Shown: positions 42,032 to 51,206 of the stretch, one piece after another
Layout: each line of letters opens with the position of its first letter
Numbering within the stretch: position 1 is the first letter of the stretch
Assembly (NCBI RefSeq): GCF_030866825.1
Contig: NZ_CP133020.1
Location: forward strand, 3,348,001 to 3,412,000
Origin: Rathayibacter sp. SW19
GTDB lineage: Bacteria > Actinomycetota > Actinomycetes > Actinomycetales > Microbacteriaceae
DNA: 64,000 nt
Reading direction: 5' to 3'
Translations under genes and position numbers: made by a program
Notes under the pieces: generated by a model
What the model saw: only the letters and a program-made list of their open reading frames with translations
The model's database searches: none
Told to the model about the DNA's origin: nothing

Positions 42032-42874
42032 ATGTGCAGACTTCTCGGATACGCGTCGGCGCATTCCCGCACGACGGAGTCGATCCTCGGCGGCACGCAG
42101 AGCGCTGTGTTTCAAGACATGGCCGTGCTCCACAAGGACGGTTGGGGCAATGCGCGTCTGGACGACAGCACCCGACCGCCGACGCTGAAAGCCGTGCGCT
42201 CCCCCGAATCCGGCATCCACGATGAGCAGTTGACCGATGTGCTCACCAAGCAGGCGTCGCGGGCACAGATCACCCACCTGCGCATGGCGAGCGACGGGAT
42301 GGCCTGCGAGCCGCAGAACACGCATCCGTTTATTGAGGATGGACTCGCCTTCGCCCACAACGGAGGTCTGGCCCCACTCGAACTGCTCGAGGAGCGCATC
42401 GCTCCCGAGATCGTCGCGCAGCTGAAGGGCGACACCGACAGCGAACGCTACTTCGCCGTAATCCGCAGTGCTATCGCATCCGGGCAGAGCATCGTCGATG
42501 CCGTCCACTCTGCCGTGCACGAGCTACGGCCGCTGTTCCCGCACGCGAGCATGAATGCACTGCTTCTCTCGCCCACGCATCTGATCGCGATCCACGCTAG
42601 CCAGGGAGCGAAGATCCCGAACGAAGAATTCGACGCGAGCGGACTGAGCGACACGGAACTCCCGATGGATCATCGCACCGCGTATTACCTGATGCGGCAG
42701 AAGCGCCTCGATGACGGCACCATCATCTTCGCATCGTCCGGCCTTGACATCGTCGGCTGGGAACCGCTCGCACCCGAAACGATCGTCGCGATCGACCTGC
42801 GAACACTGCAAACGGAGACTCGGGCAATCACCGACGGGCCGCGCGCGATCGATGCAGGGCGCAGCAGCGCATGA
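42032..42874 (+). CDS. Class II glutamine amidotransferase
   Basis: A 280-aa N-terminal nucleophile (Ntn) amidotransferase. It begins MCRLLGYAS, so removal of Met exposes the catalytic Cys; ITHLRMAS and PFIEDGLAFAHNGGLAPLE are the conserved glutamine-binding segments of this group (YafJ/EgtC-like). ATG 42032 is required because Cys must be residue 2. It is divergent from the GS-like ligase and overlaps the RpiR gene (ATGA). It could hydrolyse gamma-glutamyl amides made by the ligase, a PuuD-like role played by an unrelated fold; this is an inference. Confidence 0.92.
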   Translation: MCRLLGYASAHSRTTESILGGTQSAVFQDMAVLHKDGWGNARLDDSTRPPTLKAVRSPESGIHDEQLTDVLTKQASRAQITHLRMASDGMACEPQNTHPFIEDGLAFAHNGGLAPLELLEERIAPEIVAQLKGDTDSERYFAVIRSAIASGQSIVDAVHSAVHELRPLFPHASMNALLLSPTHLIAIHASQGAKIPNEEFDASGLSDTELPMDHRTAYYLMRQKRLDDGTIIFASSGLDIVGWEPLAPETIVAIDLRTLQTETRAITDGPRAIDAGRSSA

Positions 42875-43911
42875 TCGCGGCGGCAGGTCCGGATGCTCGG
42901 GATACGGTTGCTCGGGGTACGGATGCGGCGGGTCCAGATCCGGCGGGTCCGGATGCTGTAGGTCCGGATGCTGGGCACGCCGGCGCGGAGAGCGCAGATG
43001 CTGCGGCTGCGGCTGCGGCTACCGGCCTGGCGTCGGATGCCGGGTCTCGCGTTTCCGAAATTATCGCCGAACGCCTGACCGAGTTGAGTCCTGCTGAACG
43101 ACGGGTGGCTCGCGCGCTGCTTGCCGACTACCCGAGTGCCGGGCTGCGCACGGTCGCGGCCCTTGCCGCCGACTCCGGCGTCAGTGCACCCAGCGTCGTG
43201 CGCTTCTGCGTAGCGCTCGGGTTCGAGAGCTTTCGCGAGTTCCAGGCAGCGTTGCGCAACGAACTGCGGCTGCATAACCACGGACCGCTGGCGAAGATGC
43301 CGTGGAACGCGGAGCCGGGCTCCGAATCGGAGCTGCTGGTGCGTCGCGCTCGCACGGTGGCGACCCGGGCACTCGACTCGCTTGCGGCGATTCCACCGAC
43401 TGAACTCGAACGTGCGATTGAGCTGCTCTCGACGCCAGGCAGGCCGTTGGTCATCTTCGGAGGACGGTTCAGTGGGGTGCTCGCCCGGCACCTGGCAACC
43501 AGCATTGAACAGGTGCGCGAGCACGTGCGGCTGCTACTTGACCCGTTCGGCGAAGATCTCGGCCAGCTCATCGACCTGACCCCGAAGTCGGTCTGCCTCG
43601 TTTTCGACTTCCATCGTTATCAGGCCAGTGCCGTGCGCTTAGCCGCCCTTGCGAAGCTGCACGGCTCGACCGTCGTGCTCGTCACGGACGAGCGGCTCTC
43701 CCCAGCGGCCGGCTCCGCCGACGTCGTCTTGCCGATTTCGGTGGATGCGCCGTCGCCGTTTTACACCCTGGTGGGCGCGCTCATGCTGACGGAGTTGCTC
43801 GTCGTGCCGATCGTGCAGCGTCTCGGCGAGAAAAGCGAACTCCGGATCAGCCGCTGGGATGCCGTCCGTTCACACGAGTTGGTAGGCGAGGACGACGGCC
43901 CGACTGCCTGA
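42871..43911 (+). CDS. MurR/RpiR family regulator with N-terminal pentapeptide repeat
   Basis: A 346-aa regulator. After a low-complexity N-terminus (residues 1 to about 50) comes the HTH_6 domain (LSPAERRVARALLADYPSAGLRTVAALAADSGVSAPSVVRF in two parts, about 70-140) and a SIS domain (about 185-310: LVIFGGRFSGVLARHLATSIE). SIS domains usually bind phosphosugars, but RpiR proteins also act in amino-acid metabolism. Coupling to the amidotransferase gene and the divergent ligase operon make it the likely cluster regulator. Confidence 0.93.
   Translation: MIAAAGPDARDTVARGTDAAGPDPAGPDAVGPDAGHAGAESADAAAAAAATGLASDAGSRVSEIIAERLTELSPAERRVARALLADYPSAGLRTVAALAADSGVSAPSVVRFCVALGFESFREFQAALRNELRLHNHGPLAKMPWNAEPGSESELLVRRARTVATRALDSLAAIPPTELERAIELLSTPGRPLVIFGGRFSGVLARHLATSIEQVREHVRLLLDPFGEDLGQLIDLTPKSVCLVFDFHRYQASAVRLAALAKLHGSTVVLVTDERLSPAAGSADVVLPISVDAPSPFYTLVGALMLTELLVVPIVQRLGEKSELRISRWDAVRSHELVGEDDGPTA
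42886..42975. repeat. Six 15-bp tandem units at the 5' end of the RpiR gene
   Basis: GGTCCGGATGCTCGG, GGTCCAGATCCGGCG, GGTCCGGATGCTGTA and similar units lie end to end and encode pentapeptides of type GPDAx. Degenerate continuation follows to about 43005. Confidence 0.9.
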
Positions 43912-43918
43912 CCCGTGG

Positions 43919-44107
43919 TCGAGCGATGCCCTGAGGAGGCCCGGTCCCTGAGCTTGCCGAAGGGCAGCCGTCTCGGAGGGTAGCCCGCGAGCGCTCCCCG
44001 CTGGTCGAGTAGCCCGCGAGCGCAGCGAGCAGGCGTATCGAGACCCCGCCCCCAGCAGTCCGGCTCTCCGGTCTCGATACACTCGCTGGCGCTCGTTACT
44101 CGACCAG
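43919..44107. repeat. REP-like palindromic repeat, copy 2
   Basis: Between the RpiR and serine dehydratase genes. The left arm CTGGTCGAGTAGCCCGCGAG...GTATCGAGACC (about 44001-44045) is mirrored by GGTCTCGATACACTCGC...TACTCGACCAGC (about 44072-44107), making a long imperfect hairpin. A CCCTGAGCTTGCCGAAGGG element is embedded at about 43950. Confidence 0.88.
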
Positions 44108-44205
44108 CGGACGGAACGTCGACTCGCGTGCGCGAAGCAGCACAACGCAGGAACGTGCGACGAATCACAAGACTCTTGCGCGGCATCCGCCGTACGCTGG
44201 GGTGT

Positions 44206-45786
44206 GTGACAGCGTACGTCTCAGCCCTCGACCTTTTCACAATCGGGATCGGGCCCTCCAGTTCGCATACGGTCGGACCGATGCGGGCCGCACGGGCATT
44301 CGCCGACTTCCTCGCGGAAGACGGGGTCCTCGAGTCTGTCAATCGTGTGCGCTGCACGCTCTACGGTTCGCTCGGCTCAACCGGGATCGGCCACGGAACT
44401 CCGGATGCTGTGATCGCCGGGCTCGCCGGCGCTAGCCCCGAAACATGCGAACCTGAGCATGTTCGTGGATCCTGGACGAGTCTGCCGGGCCGATCGAACG
44501 CGACGCTGCCTGTGGTGCGGTTGTCGCGGATCGGGGAGACACGTGACTCCGCGAGTGCTGCCGGAACAGCTCGAGCAGCGGAGAGCGGGCCTTCCCTTGG
44601 AGACGGTCGCCCTTCGGCAAGCTCAGGGAACGCGACAAGCTCAGGGAACGCGGCAAGCTCAGGGAACGCGGCAAGCTCAGGGAACGCGAAAAGCTCAGGC
44701 GACGGGCGAGTGCTGCTGAACGGCACGCATCCGATCGACATGGAGCAAGGCGACATCGTGTTCGAGCCGCGCACCCGTTTGCCGGGTCATCCGAATGCGC
44801 TGACGCTCACCGCATGGAACGACCACGACTCGGCGCCGATTGCCGAGCGCACGTACTACTCGATCGGCGGCGGATTCATCAAGCGTGACGGCGAGACGTC
44901 GCGCCTCGGGGAGAACGCGGCGCATCCGTATCCGTTTGCGACCTCAGCGCACCTGCTCGAGCTGTGCGACGAAAACGACCTGACCATCGACCAGATCGCT
45001 CTGCGCAACGAGGTGGAGCTGCATGGCAAAGACGCGATCACAAGCGGCCTCGACGCGATCTGGGATGCGATGGCCGCAAGCGTCACCGCTGGACTGGGCG
45101 GCAGCGGCATCCTCCCCGGCGGCCTCGGCGTCAAGCGTCGTGCGGCTGCGGTACGCGAGCAGTTGGAGGCCTGCGCGGCTGACCCGGGCCGCGACACGTC
45201 GATCGAGTGGTTGCATGCGTTCGCGCTTGCCGTCAACGAAGAGAACGCATCGGGCGGGCGCGTTGTGACAGCGCCGACCAACGGGGCGGCCGGCATCATT
45301 CCGGCGGTCGGCCACTACTACCTTCGATTCGTGCGCGGTGCGTCCCGCGACGGCATTCACCGTTACCTGCTGACGGCCACGGCGATCGGCTCGCTCTTCA
45401 AGGCGAATGCGTCGATCTCAGGCGCAGAGGCCGGCTGTCAGGGCGAGGTCGGTTCCGCTTGCGCGATGGCGGCGGGCGGGCTGTGCGCTGTGCTCGGTGG
45501 AACGACGCGGCAGGTGGAGAATGCGGCCGAAATCGCGATGGAGCACCACCTCGGGCTCACCTGCGACCCCGTCGGCGGGCTCGTGCAAGTGCCGTGCATC
45601 GAACGCAACGCCATCGCTTCCTCGACCGCCGTTTCAGCCGCTCGCCTTGCATTGCACGGTGATGGCACCCACCTGGTTTCGCTCGACACGGTCATCGAAA
45701 CGATGCGGCGCACCGGGCTCGACATGTCGACGAAGTACAAAGAGACGAGCGAGGGCGGCCTGGCCGTCAGCGTGCCCGACTGCTGA
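44206..45786 (+). CDS. sdaA: L-serine ammonia-lyase (4Fe-4S type) with internal repeat insertion
   Basis: This enzyme deaminates L-serine to pyruvate using a [4Fe-4S] cluster. Visible are [21 protein letters not shown] and [17 protein letters not shown] in the beta domain, then [31 protein letters not shown] and [18 protein letters not shown] with the cluster cysteines. It is 526 aa, about 65-70 more than usual. The excess lies at about residues 93-163, between HVRGSWTSL and [16 protein letters not shown], including a run of SSGNA hexapeptides. GTG 44206 starts the family motif [10 protein letters not shown]. Confidence 0.93.
   Translation: MTAYVSALDLFTIGIGPSSSHTVGPMRAARAFADFLAEDGVLESVNRVRCTLYGSLGSTGIGHGTPDAVIAGLAGASPETCEPEHVRGSWTSLPGRSNATLPVVRLSRIGETRDSASAAGTARAAESGPSLGDGRPSASSGNATSSGNAASSGNAASSGNAKSSGDGRVLLNGTHPIDMEQGDIVFEPRTRLPGHPNALTLTAWNDHDSAPIAERTYYSIGGGFIKRDGETSRLGENAAHPYPFATSAHLLELCDENDLTIDQIALRNEVELHGKDAITSGLDAIWDAMAASVTAGLGGSGILPGGLGVKRRAAAVREQLEACAADPGRDTSIEWLHAFALAVNEENASGGRVVTAPTNGAAGIIPAVGHYYLRFVRGASRDGIHRYLLTATAIGSLFKANASISGAEAGCQGEVGSACAMAAGGLCAVLGGTTRQVENAAEIAMEHHLGLTCDPVGGLVQVPCIERNAIASSTAVSAARLALHGDGTHLVSLDTVIETMRRTGLDMSTKYKETSEGGLAVSVPDC
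44617..44700. repeat. Four to five 18-bp tandem units inside the serine dehydratase gene
   Basis: Units GCAAGCTCAGGGAACGCG (44617, 44653, 44671) and ACAAGCTCAGGGAACGCG (44635) are nearly identical and end in a partial unit. The first unit is identical to the first unit of the array in the CoA-binding gene at 22791. Confidence 0.94.
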
Positions 45787-45923
45787 GGCGCCCGCGCGCC
45801 AAGCGCTGGGTGCTGGGCGCTGGGCGCCGGGCGCTGGGCTATCCATCCTGGGTTTGACGCGCGTATTACCGCGTGTTTCGGTGACCAGTGCATGCGTGCA
45901 CAGCCTCGTCTAGCGTTGTGCGC

Positions 45924-46856
45924 GTGACCAGCACCATCACCACTGTCTTCGCGCCCGACAACGGCGGCACGCCGGCGAGCAGCCGTCGGGCACTGGTCGG
46001 ACCGACCGTGTCGACGCAGTGGCTGGCCGATCACATCGGGTCCGACGACCTCGTCATCATCGACGCCACAGTTTTGCAACTCGGTGGACCCGGCGAGAAG
46101 CCAGCTTATGTCAATGGGGATGAGGAGTACCTGGTGCACGGGCACGTTCCAGGCGCGGTGTTTGCAGATCTCCTCACCGACTTCAGCGATCCAGACGGCC
46201 GGCTGGGGCTCGACAAGCCGACGGCAAAGCGATTCGCTTGGGCTGCGGCATCCGTCGGTGTGGACAACAACACGAGAGTCGTCGTCTACGACAATTCCGT
46301 CGGGCACTGCGCTGCCCGCCTCTGGTGGCTGTTCCGCGCGTTCGGGCACGACAACGTTGCCGTGCTCGACGGCGGCTTCCGCAAGTGGCGCGCGGAGCAA
46401 CGGCCGATCGACCTGGGCTATGTGGCGCCGCGTCAGGTCGGCTCTTTCATCGCCGAGGAACGGCCACAGTTCTGGGTCGACAAAGCATTCGTGCGCGCGA
46501 TTGTCGACGGCGACGCGGATGCCGTGCTTGTCTGCGCGCTCCCCCGCCACGAGTTCACGGGGCAGGTCGTGTATCGAGCTCGCGCCGGGCATATCCCCGG
46601 CAGTTTCAGCGCACCCGCAACGTTCCTGATCAACCGGAACACGAACGAACTTCTGCCGCTCGACGGACTGCGTACCTTCTTAGCGGATGCCTACGCCCCC
46701 GACCGCAAGATCGTCACCTATTGCAGCGGCGGGCTTGCCGCCGCGGCCGCCGCACTCGCCTTCGTTCGACTGGGGCATTCCGATGTCGCGATCTACGATG
46801 GTTCCCTCAACGAGTGGGTGCTCGACGAAGACGCGCCGTTGGTCACCACAGCCTAA
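45924..46856 (+). CDS. Two-domain rhodanese sulfurtransferase
   Basis: A 310-aa thiosulfate/3-mercaptopyruvate sulfurtransferase. The N-terminal rhodanese domain (about 20-160) is structural; the C-terminal domain (about 185-305) carries the active-site cysteine in IVTYCSGGLAAAAAAL. The loop sequence CSGGLA differs from both CRKGVT (thiosulfate) and CGSGVT (mercaptopyruvate), so the donor is open. GTG 45924 is chosen (TSTITTVFAPDN); the frame is open a little upstream without a better start. It is preceded by a short GCGCTGGGC repeat at 45800-45840. Confidence 0.92.
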   Translation: MTSTITTVFAPDNGGTPASSRRALVGPTVSTQWLADHIGSDDLVIIDATVLQLGGPGEKPAYVNGDEEYLVHGHVPGAVFADLLTDFSDPDGRLGLDKPTAKRFAWAAASVGVDNNTRVVVYDNSVGHCAARLWWLFRAFGHDNVAVLDGGFRKWRAEQRPIDLGYVAPRQVGSFIAEERPQFWVDKAFVRAIVDGDADAVLVCALPRHEFTGQVVYRARAGHIPGSFSAPATFLINRNTNELLPLDGLRTFLADAYAPDRKIVTYCSGGLAAAAAALAFVRLGHSDVAIYDGSLNEWVLDEDAPLVTTA

Positions 46857-46919
46857 GCGCCGACCGCCTGAATTGCCGCTCCTCAGACGTTTCATCGGCT
46901 GAGTTGACATGCTGATCAT

Positions 46920-47294
46920 ATGAATTCGAGCGGATTGTCCCCTGCGCAGCTGCGGCGCTTCCGCGCGATCCTGCAGGCAAGCAGAGCGGATGCCGCCCAG
47001 CACCTCGCGCGCCTCACCGACTCGATGACCGAAGTGCGACTGGCGCGTTCCGACGGATCGGCCGATGACGAACACGATCCCGAGGGCCCGACGATGTCGC
47101 AGGAGTGGTCGAGCCTCGACGGGCTCGTGACGTCGGCCGAAATCGACAGGGCCGCCATCGACGCAGCGCTCGCACGCATCGACGACAACAGCTTCGGATG
47201 CTGCACCCGCTGCGGCAACCCGATCGGTGCCGCTCGATTGCGGGCGCGCCCCGCCGCCGAACTCTGCATCGACTGCGCTCGCCTCCCGCGCTGA
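46920..47294 (+). CDS. TraR/DksA-type C4 zinc-finger protein
   Basis: A 124-aa protein with an N-terminal helical hairpin (about 8-45) and a C-terminal zinc finger with C95-x2-C98 and C116-x2-C119 (CTRCGNPIGAARLRARPAAELCIDCA read in two parts). DksA/TraR proteins reach into the RNA polymerase secondary channel; in actinobacteria such short members are widespread and of uncertain role. The acidic tip residues of classical DksA (DxxDxA) are replaced by SAEIDRAAIDAAL. It lies 63 bp after the sulfurtransferase gene. Confidence 0.88.
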   Translation: MNSSGLSPAQLRRFRAILQASRADAAQHLARLTDSMTEVRLARSDGSADDEHDPEGPTMSQEWSSLDGLVTSAEIDRAAIDAALARIDDNSFGCCTRCGNPIGAARLRARPAAELCIDCARLPR

Positions 47295-47304
47295 TGTGTG
47301 CCGG

Positions 47305-47511
47305 CAATCGAGTAGCGAGCGCCACCGTCGGTGGTCGAGTAGCGCATGAGCGCAACCACCGGTGGTCGAGTAGCGCATGAGCGCAACCACCGGTGGTCGA
47401 GTAGCGCATGAGCGCAGCGAATACGCGTATCGAGACCTGGTAATGCAAGCCACGGAGGTCTCGATACGCCCACTCGCTGGCGCTCGCAGGCTACTCGACC
47501 AGCGAAAACCC
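47305..47511. repeat. REP-like palindromic repeat, copy 3, with expanded left arm
   Basis: The motif GGTGGTCGAGTAGCGCATGA occurs three times in tandem (from about 47330, 47365, 47391; period 33-34 bp), then GTATCGAGACC, and finally the opposite arm GGTCTCGATACGCCCACTCG to CTACTCGACCAGCG. It fills the whole gap between two convergent genes. Confidence 0.9.
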
Positions 47512-47522
47512 GAGCCAACGGA

Positions 47523-50333
47523 CTAGAGCAGGGTGACGCCACTCACCCGCACGACGGCGGTACCTTCTTCTGCCGATTCGGCCAGATCCACGACCGCGTC
47601 GATCCCCCAGTCGTGATCGCCCGCCGGATCAGCCAACACCTGGCGCACGCGCCAAACGTGATCGGTTGCCGCTGCGCTGTCGTCGATGACGAGCATCATC
47701 GGGTTGCGGGCGTCCGCGTCGGTGAGAATCTGCGTATGCTCAGCGAAGTATGCGTCGAGATCGCTTGCCCAGGCACCCGCCGGGTAGTCATCGCGCAGAG
47801 CTCCGAGCTCTTCGTAGTGTTCGAGCGCGGCCAGCTGAACCCGCCGGAACAACTCGTTGCGCACCAGCACCGTGAATGCGCGGCGATTCGTCGTGACGTT
47901 GCGCGGCGCGGGCGGCACGATCGGCGTCTCGCCGCGAGCGCGTGCGTGCGCGTCAAGCAGCAGGGCGTCGGGGTGGATGAGTTCTTCCCACTCATCGAGC
48001 AGGCTCGAGTCGACCTGTCGCACGAGCTCGCCGAGCCACTCGATGAGGTCGAGCAGTTCCTCGTTCTTCAAGTCGTCCGGAATCGTCTGCCTGGCCGCAC
48101 GATAGGCATCCGACAGGTAGCGGAGCACGACTCCTTCTGAGCGGGGCAGCTTGTAGAACGAGATATATTCCGCAAACGACATAGCTCGTTCGTACATGTC
48201 ACGAACGACTGATTTCGGGCTCAACTCGAAGTCGCGCACCCACGGCTGATGAGCACTGTACGTCTCGAAAGACTGCGCCAGGAGTTCAGCCAGGGGCTGC
48301 GGGTGAGTGACCTGTTCGAGCAGTTCCATCCGCTGGTCGTACTCGATGCCTTCTGCCTTCATCGCTGCAACGGCTTCGCCGCGCGCCAAGAACTGTTGCG
48401 CGGACAACACCGGGCGCGGATCATCGAGTGTCGACTCCAGGACTGAGATCAGATCAAGCGCGTAGTTGCCGGTGCCGATGCCGGTCGTGCCTGTCGCAGA
48501 CGTCTCCGGCTCGAGCAACTCGAACGCGGCAAGCGCAAACGGCGACAAAGGTTGGTTGAGCGCGAAGTTCGGTTGCAGGTCGACCGTCAGCCGGATCTGG
48601 ACGGCGGGTGCGGCGGAGGTCTCGATACGCTCGTTCCTCGCTACTCGACCAGCGCTACCGTCACTCGCTACTCGACCAGCGCTACCGTCACTCGCTACTC
48701 GCCCAGCGCTACCGGTGGTCGAGTAGCGAGCGCCAGCGAGCGTATCGAGACCCGTATCGAGACCCGCGGCGGGCAGCTGCTCGACGATGCCTGCTGCGAC
48801 CAGGGTGCGGTAGATGCCCAGCGCGCGGCGCGCGAGTGCGAGCTGATTCTTCCACGGTTCGTGGTTGTCGAAGATGAGCTGATGCACGTGCTCGTACACG
48901 TCTCCTCCGCGTCCGATCACGTTGATCAGCATTGCGCTGGTCATCTGCATGCTGGAGCGCAGCGTCTCCGGTTCGGCCGCGATGAGCTTGCGGAACGACG
49001 GCTCGCCCCACGAGACGAACCCTTCCGGCGCCTTCTTGCGCACGATCTTGCGGCGCTTCTTCGGGTCGTCGCCGGCCTTCTCTATCGCTTTGAGGTTCTC
49101 GGTCTCATGCTCGGGCGCCTGGGCAACGACGGTTCCAGCGGTGTCGTAGCCCGCGCGGCCCGCTCGCCCCGCGATCTGATGGAATTCGCGAGCGTTGAGT
49201 TGACGCATCCGCACACCGTCATATTTGGTCAGCGCGGTCAGAAGTACCGTGCGAATCGGCACGTTGATGCCGACGCCGAGCGTGTCGGTGCCGCAGATCA
49301 CGCGTAGCAGCCCGCGTTGAGCCAGCTGCTCGACGAGGCGGCGGTACTTCGGCAGCATGCCGGCGTGGTGCACGCCGATGCCGAGGCGCAGCAGCCGCGA
49401 CAGGGTCTTGCCGAAACCGGTCGCGAAGCGGAAATCACCGATCGCTTCGGCGATCTCATCGCGTTGCTCTCGGGATGCGACGCGGGCGCTCGCCAAAGCC
49501 TGCGCACGTTCCAGCGCGGCCAACTGTGAGAAGTGCACGACGTAGATCGGCGCTTGGTGGGTCTCGAGCAGCTCTTCGATGGTCTCGTGCGTGGGCGTGA
49601 GGGCATACGAATAGTGCAACGGCACTGGCCGCTCGACACCCGTGACGACTGCGGTCTCCCGCCCGGTGCGCCGGCTGAGATCTTTCGCGAGGCCGGTCAC
49701 GTCGCCGAGCGTCGCCGACATCAGAATGAATTGCACGTTCGGCAAGGTGAGCAACGGCACCTGCCATGCCCAGCCGCGATCGGGGTCGCCGTAGAAGTGG
49801 AATTCGTCCATGACAACTTGACCGACCGGGGTCGCCGGTCCCATTCGCAGGGCGAGATTCGCCAGGATTTCGGCGGTGCAGCAGATGATCGGCGCATCCG
49901 CATTGACCGACGAATCGCCCGTCATCATGCCGACGTTCTCGGCTCCGAACGTGTCGACGAGGGCGAAGAACTTCTCAGAGACCAGGGCCTTGATCGGTGC
50001 CGTGTAGAACGTGCGGCGCCCGTCCGCGAGAGCGGCGGCGTGCGCTCCAACCGCCACGAGTGATTTGCCGGTGCCGGTCGGAGTGCTCAGGATCACGTTC
50101 GAGCCGGACACCACACCGATCAGCGCCTCTTCCTGCGCCGGGTACAGCGTGAGCCCGCCCGCGCTCACCCACGCGCTGAACGCGTCGAAGACGTCATCCG
50201 GGCTCGGGGCGGTCGCAACGCCGGGCGCGCGCGCGATCGTGGTGCCCGCACCGCCGGCATCCGCGATCATGGTCAACAACGACGGGCGAGCGTCGTCCGC
50301 AGCGGCCACGGCAGTCGTTTCTTCTACTGGCAC
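47523..50333 (-). CDS. DEAD/DEAH-box (Ski2-like, DUF3516) helicase with REP-derived insertion
   Basis: A 936-aa superfamily 2 helicase. Motif I STPTGTGKS (K90), motif II DEFH (176-179), motif III SAT (206-208), and motif VI QIAGRAGRAGYD are intact, followed by a DUF3516 C-terminal region. Actinobacterial relatives are considered RNA helicases. Residues about 523-572 (GARYSTTGSAGRVASDGSAGRVA and neighbours) do not belong to the family: they are the translation of a palindromic repeat copy. The gene ends near another copy at 47305 and lies 3 bp downstream of the NmrA-type gene. Confidence 0.93.
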   Translation of the reverse strand: MPVEETTAVAAADDARPSLLTMIADAGGAGTTIARAPGVATAPSPDDVFDAFSAWVSAGGLTLYPAQEEALIGVVSGSNVILSTPTGTGKSLVAVGAHAAALADGRRTFYTAPIKALVSEKFFALVDTFGAENVGMMTGDSSVNADAPIICCTAEILANLALRMGPATPVGQVVMDEFHFYGDPDRGWAWQVPLLTLPNVQFILMSATLGDVTGLAKDLSRRTGRETAVVTGVERPVPLHYSYALTPTHETIEELLETHQAPIYVVHFSQLAALERAQALASARVASREQRDEIAEAIGDFRFATGFGKTLSRLLRLGIGVHHAGMLPKYRRLVEQLAQRGLLRVICGTDTLGVGINVPIRTVLLTALTKYDGVRMRQLNAREFHQIAGRAGRAGYDTAGTVVAQAPEHETENLKAIEKAGDDPKKRRKIVRKKAPEGFVSWGEPSFRKLIAAEPETLRSSMQMTSAMLINVIGRGGDVYEHVHQLIFDNHEPWKNQLALARRALGIYRTLVAAGIVEQLPAAGLDTGLDTLAGARYSTTGSAGRVASDGSAGRVASDGSAGRVARNERIETSAAPAVQIRLTVDLQPNFALNQPLSPFALAAFELLEPETSATGTTGIGTGNYALDLISVLESTLDDPRPVLSAQQFLARGEAVAAMKAEGIEYDQRMELLEQVTHPQPLAELLAQSFETYSAHQPWVRDFELSPKSVVRDMYERAMSFAEYISFYKLPRSEGVVLRYLSDAYRAARQTIPDDLKNEELLDLIEWLGELVRQVDSSLLDEWEELIHPDALLLDAHARARGETPIVPPAPRNVTTNRRAFTVLVRNELFRRVQLAALEHYEELGALRDDYPAGAWASDLDAYFAEHTQILTDADARNPMMLVIDDSAAATDHVWRVRQVLADPAGDHDWGIDAVVDLAESAEEGTAVVRVSGVTLL
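48617..48765. repeat. REP-like palindromic repeat, copy 4, inside the helicase gene
   Basis: GGTCTCGATACGCTCG...CTACTCGACCAGCG is followed by two further CTACTCGACCAGCGCTACCG-type units (24-bp period) and then the opposite arm GGTGGTCGAGTAGCGAGCG to GTATCGAGACC. Both the insertion length and the internal period keep the helicase frame open with no stop codon. Confidence 0.93.
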
Positions 50334-50336
50334 CGG

Positions 50337-51206
50337 TTACAGCACGTCCTCGAGCAGTCGCGGCTGATGCCCGGTGAGCGCCTGGACATCGCCGGTCACG
50401 CGCTCGAGCTCGCCGTCGGCGATAGCGGTGTAGGTGCTGACCCACGCGTCCAACTGCCACTGCTCGGCATCCGGATACGTCGCCTGCCTCGACGCATACG
50501 CCTCAGCCACGGTCTCGTTGTGGAACGTGACCGAGCGACCGGTCGCCGCACTCACCCGACAGGCCAGCTCAGCGAACGTAAGCGCCTCGCGCCCCGTCAG
50601 TTCATACACGGCATTCTCGTGCGCAGCCGGTTCGTTCAGGATGGCGACGACCGCGTCCGCGACGTCTGCTCGGGCCACCGCAGCGGCGCGCCCCTCACCG
50701 GCGGGCCCGCGGATAACTCCGGCCTCATCCGCGAAGAACGGCAAGAGATCCAGATAGAAATTGTCGCGCAGGAACGTGAATGTCATGCCGCTCTCGCGGA
50801 TCGCCTGCTCGGTGAGACCATGATCGTGGGCGAGCGTGAAACCCGCAGCGTTGCCCGCGCCGACGAAGGAAGTGTAGACCAGGTGCCGCACGCCGGCTTG
50901 CGCGGCAGCCTGAATGAAGCTTCGATGCGCCGCCAATCGATCAGCGCTCTCGGTCGCAGACACCATGAATACGATGTCGACCTCGGCGAGCGCCTGCCGA
51001 ACGGCGGCGGCATCCGCGTAGTCCGCTCGAGCCAGTTCGACGCCGTCCAAGCGCGGCACCCGCGACAACTCTCGGGCCACGAGCCGCAGCGACGGCCGCC
51101 CTACCACCTCCACAAGTCGACCTCGATGCGCGGCATCCAACGCCAGTGTGCGGGCCACGATCCCGCCGATGTGTCCAGTGGAACCAGTGAGCGCGATCGT
51201 CGTCAT
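50337..51206 (-). CDS. NmrA-like / atypical SDR NAD(P)-binding protein
   Basis: A 289-aa Rossmann-fold protein of the atypical short-chain dehydrogenase group. IALTGSTGHIGGIVARTLA holds the GxxGxxG dinucleotide motif; HLVYTSFVGAGNAAGFTLAHDHGLTEQAIRESGMTFTFLRDNFY (in sections) resembles QOR2/NmrA quinone or NADPH sensors. No YxxxK pair is obvious, so a sensor or weak reductase role is possible. It overlaps the LysR-effector-domain gene by 4 bp and they are likely co-translated. Confidence 0.9.
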   Translation of the reverse strand: MTTIALTGSTGHIGGIVARTLALDAAHRGRLVEVVGRPSLRLVARELSRVPRLDGVELARADYADAAAVRQALAEVDIVFMVSATESADRLAAHRSFIQAAAQAGVRHLVYTSFVGAGNAAGFTLAHDHGLTEQAIRESGMTFTFLRDNFYLDLLPFFADEAGVIRGPAGEGRAAAVARADVADAVVAILNEPAAHENAVYELTGREALTFAELACRVSAATGRSVTFHNETVAEAYASRQATYPDAEQWQLDAWVSTYTAIADGELERVTGDVQALTGHQPRLLEDVL

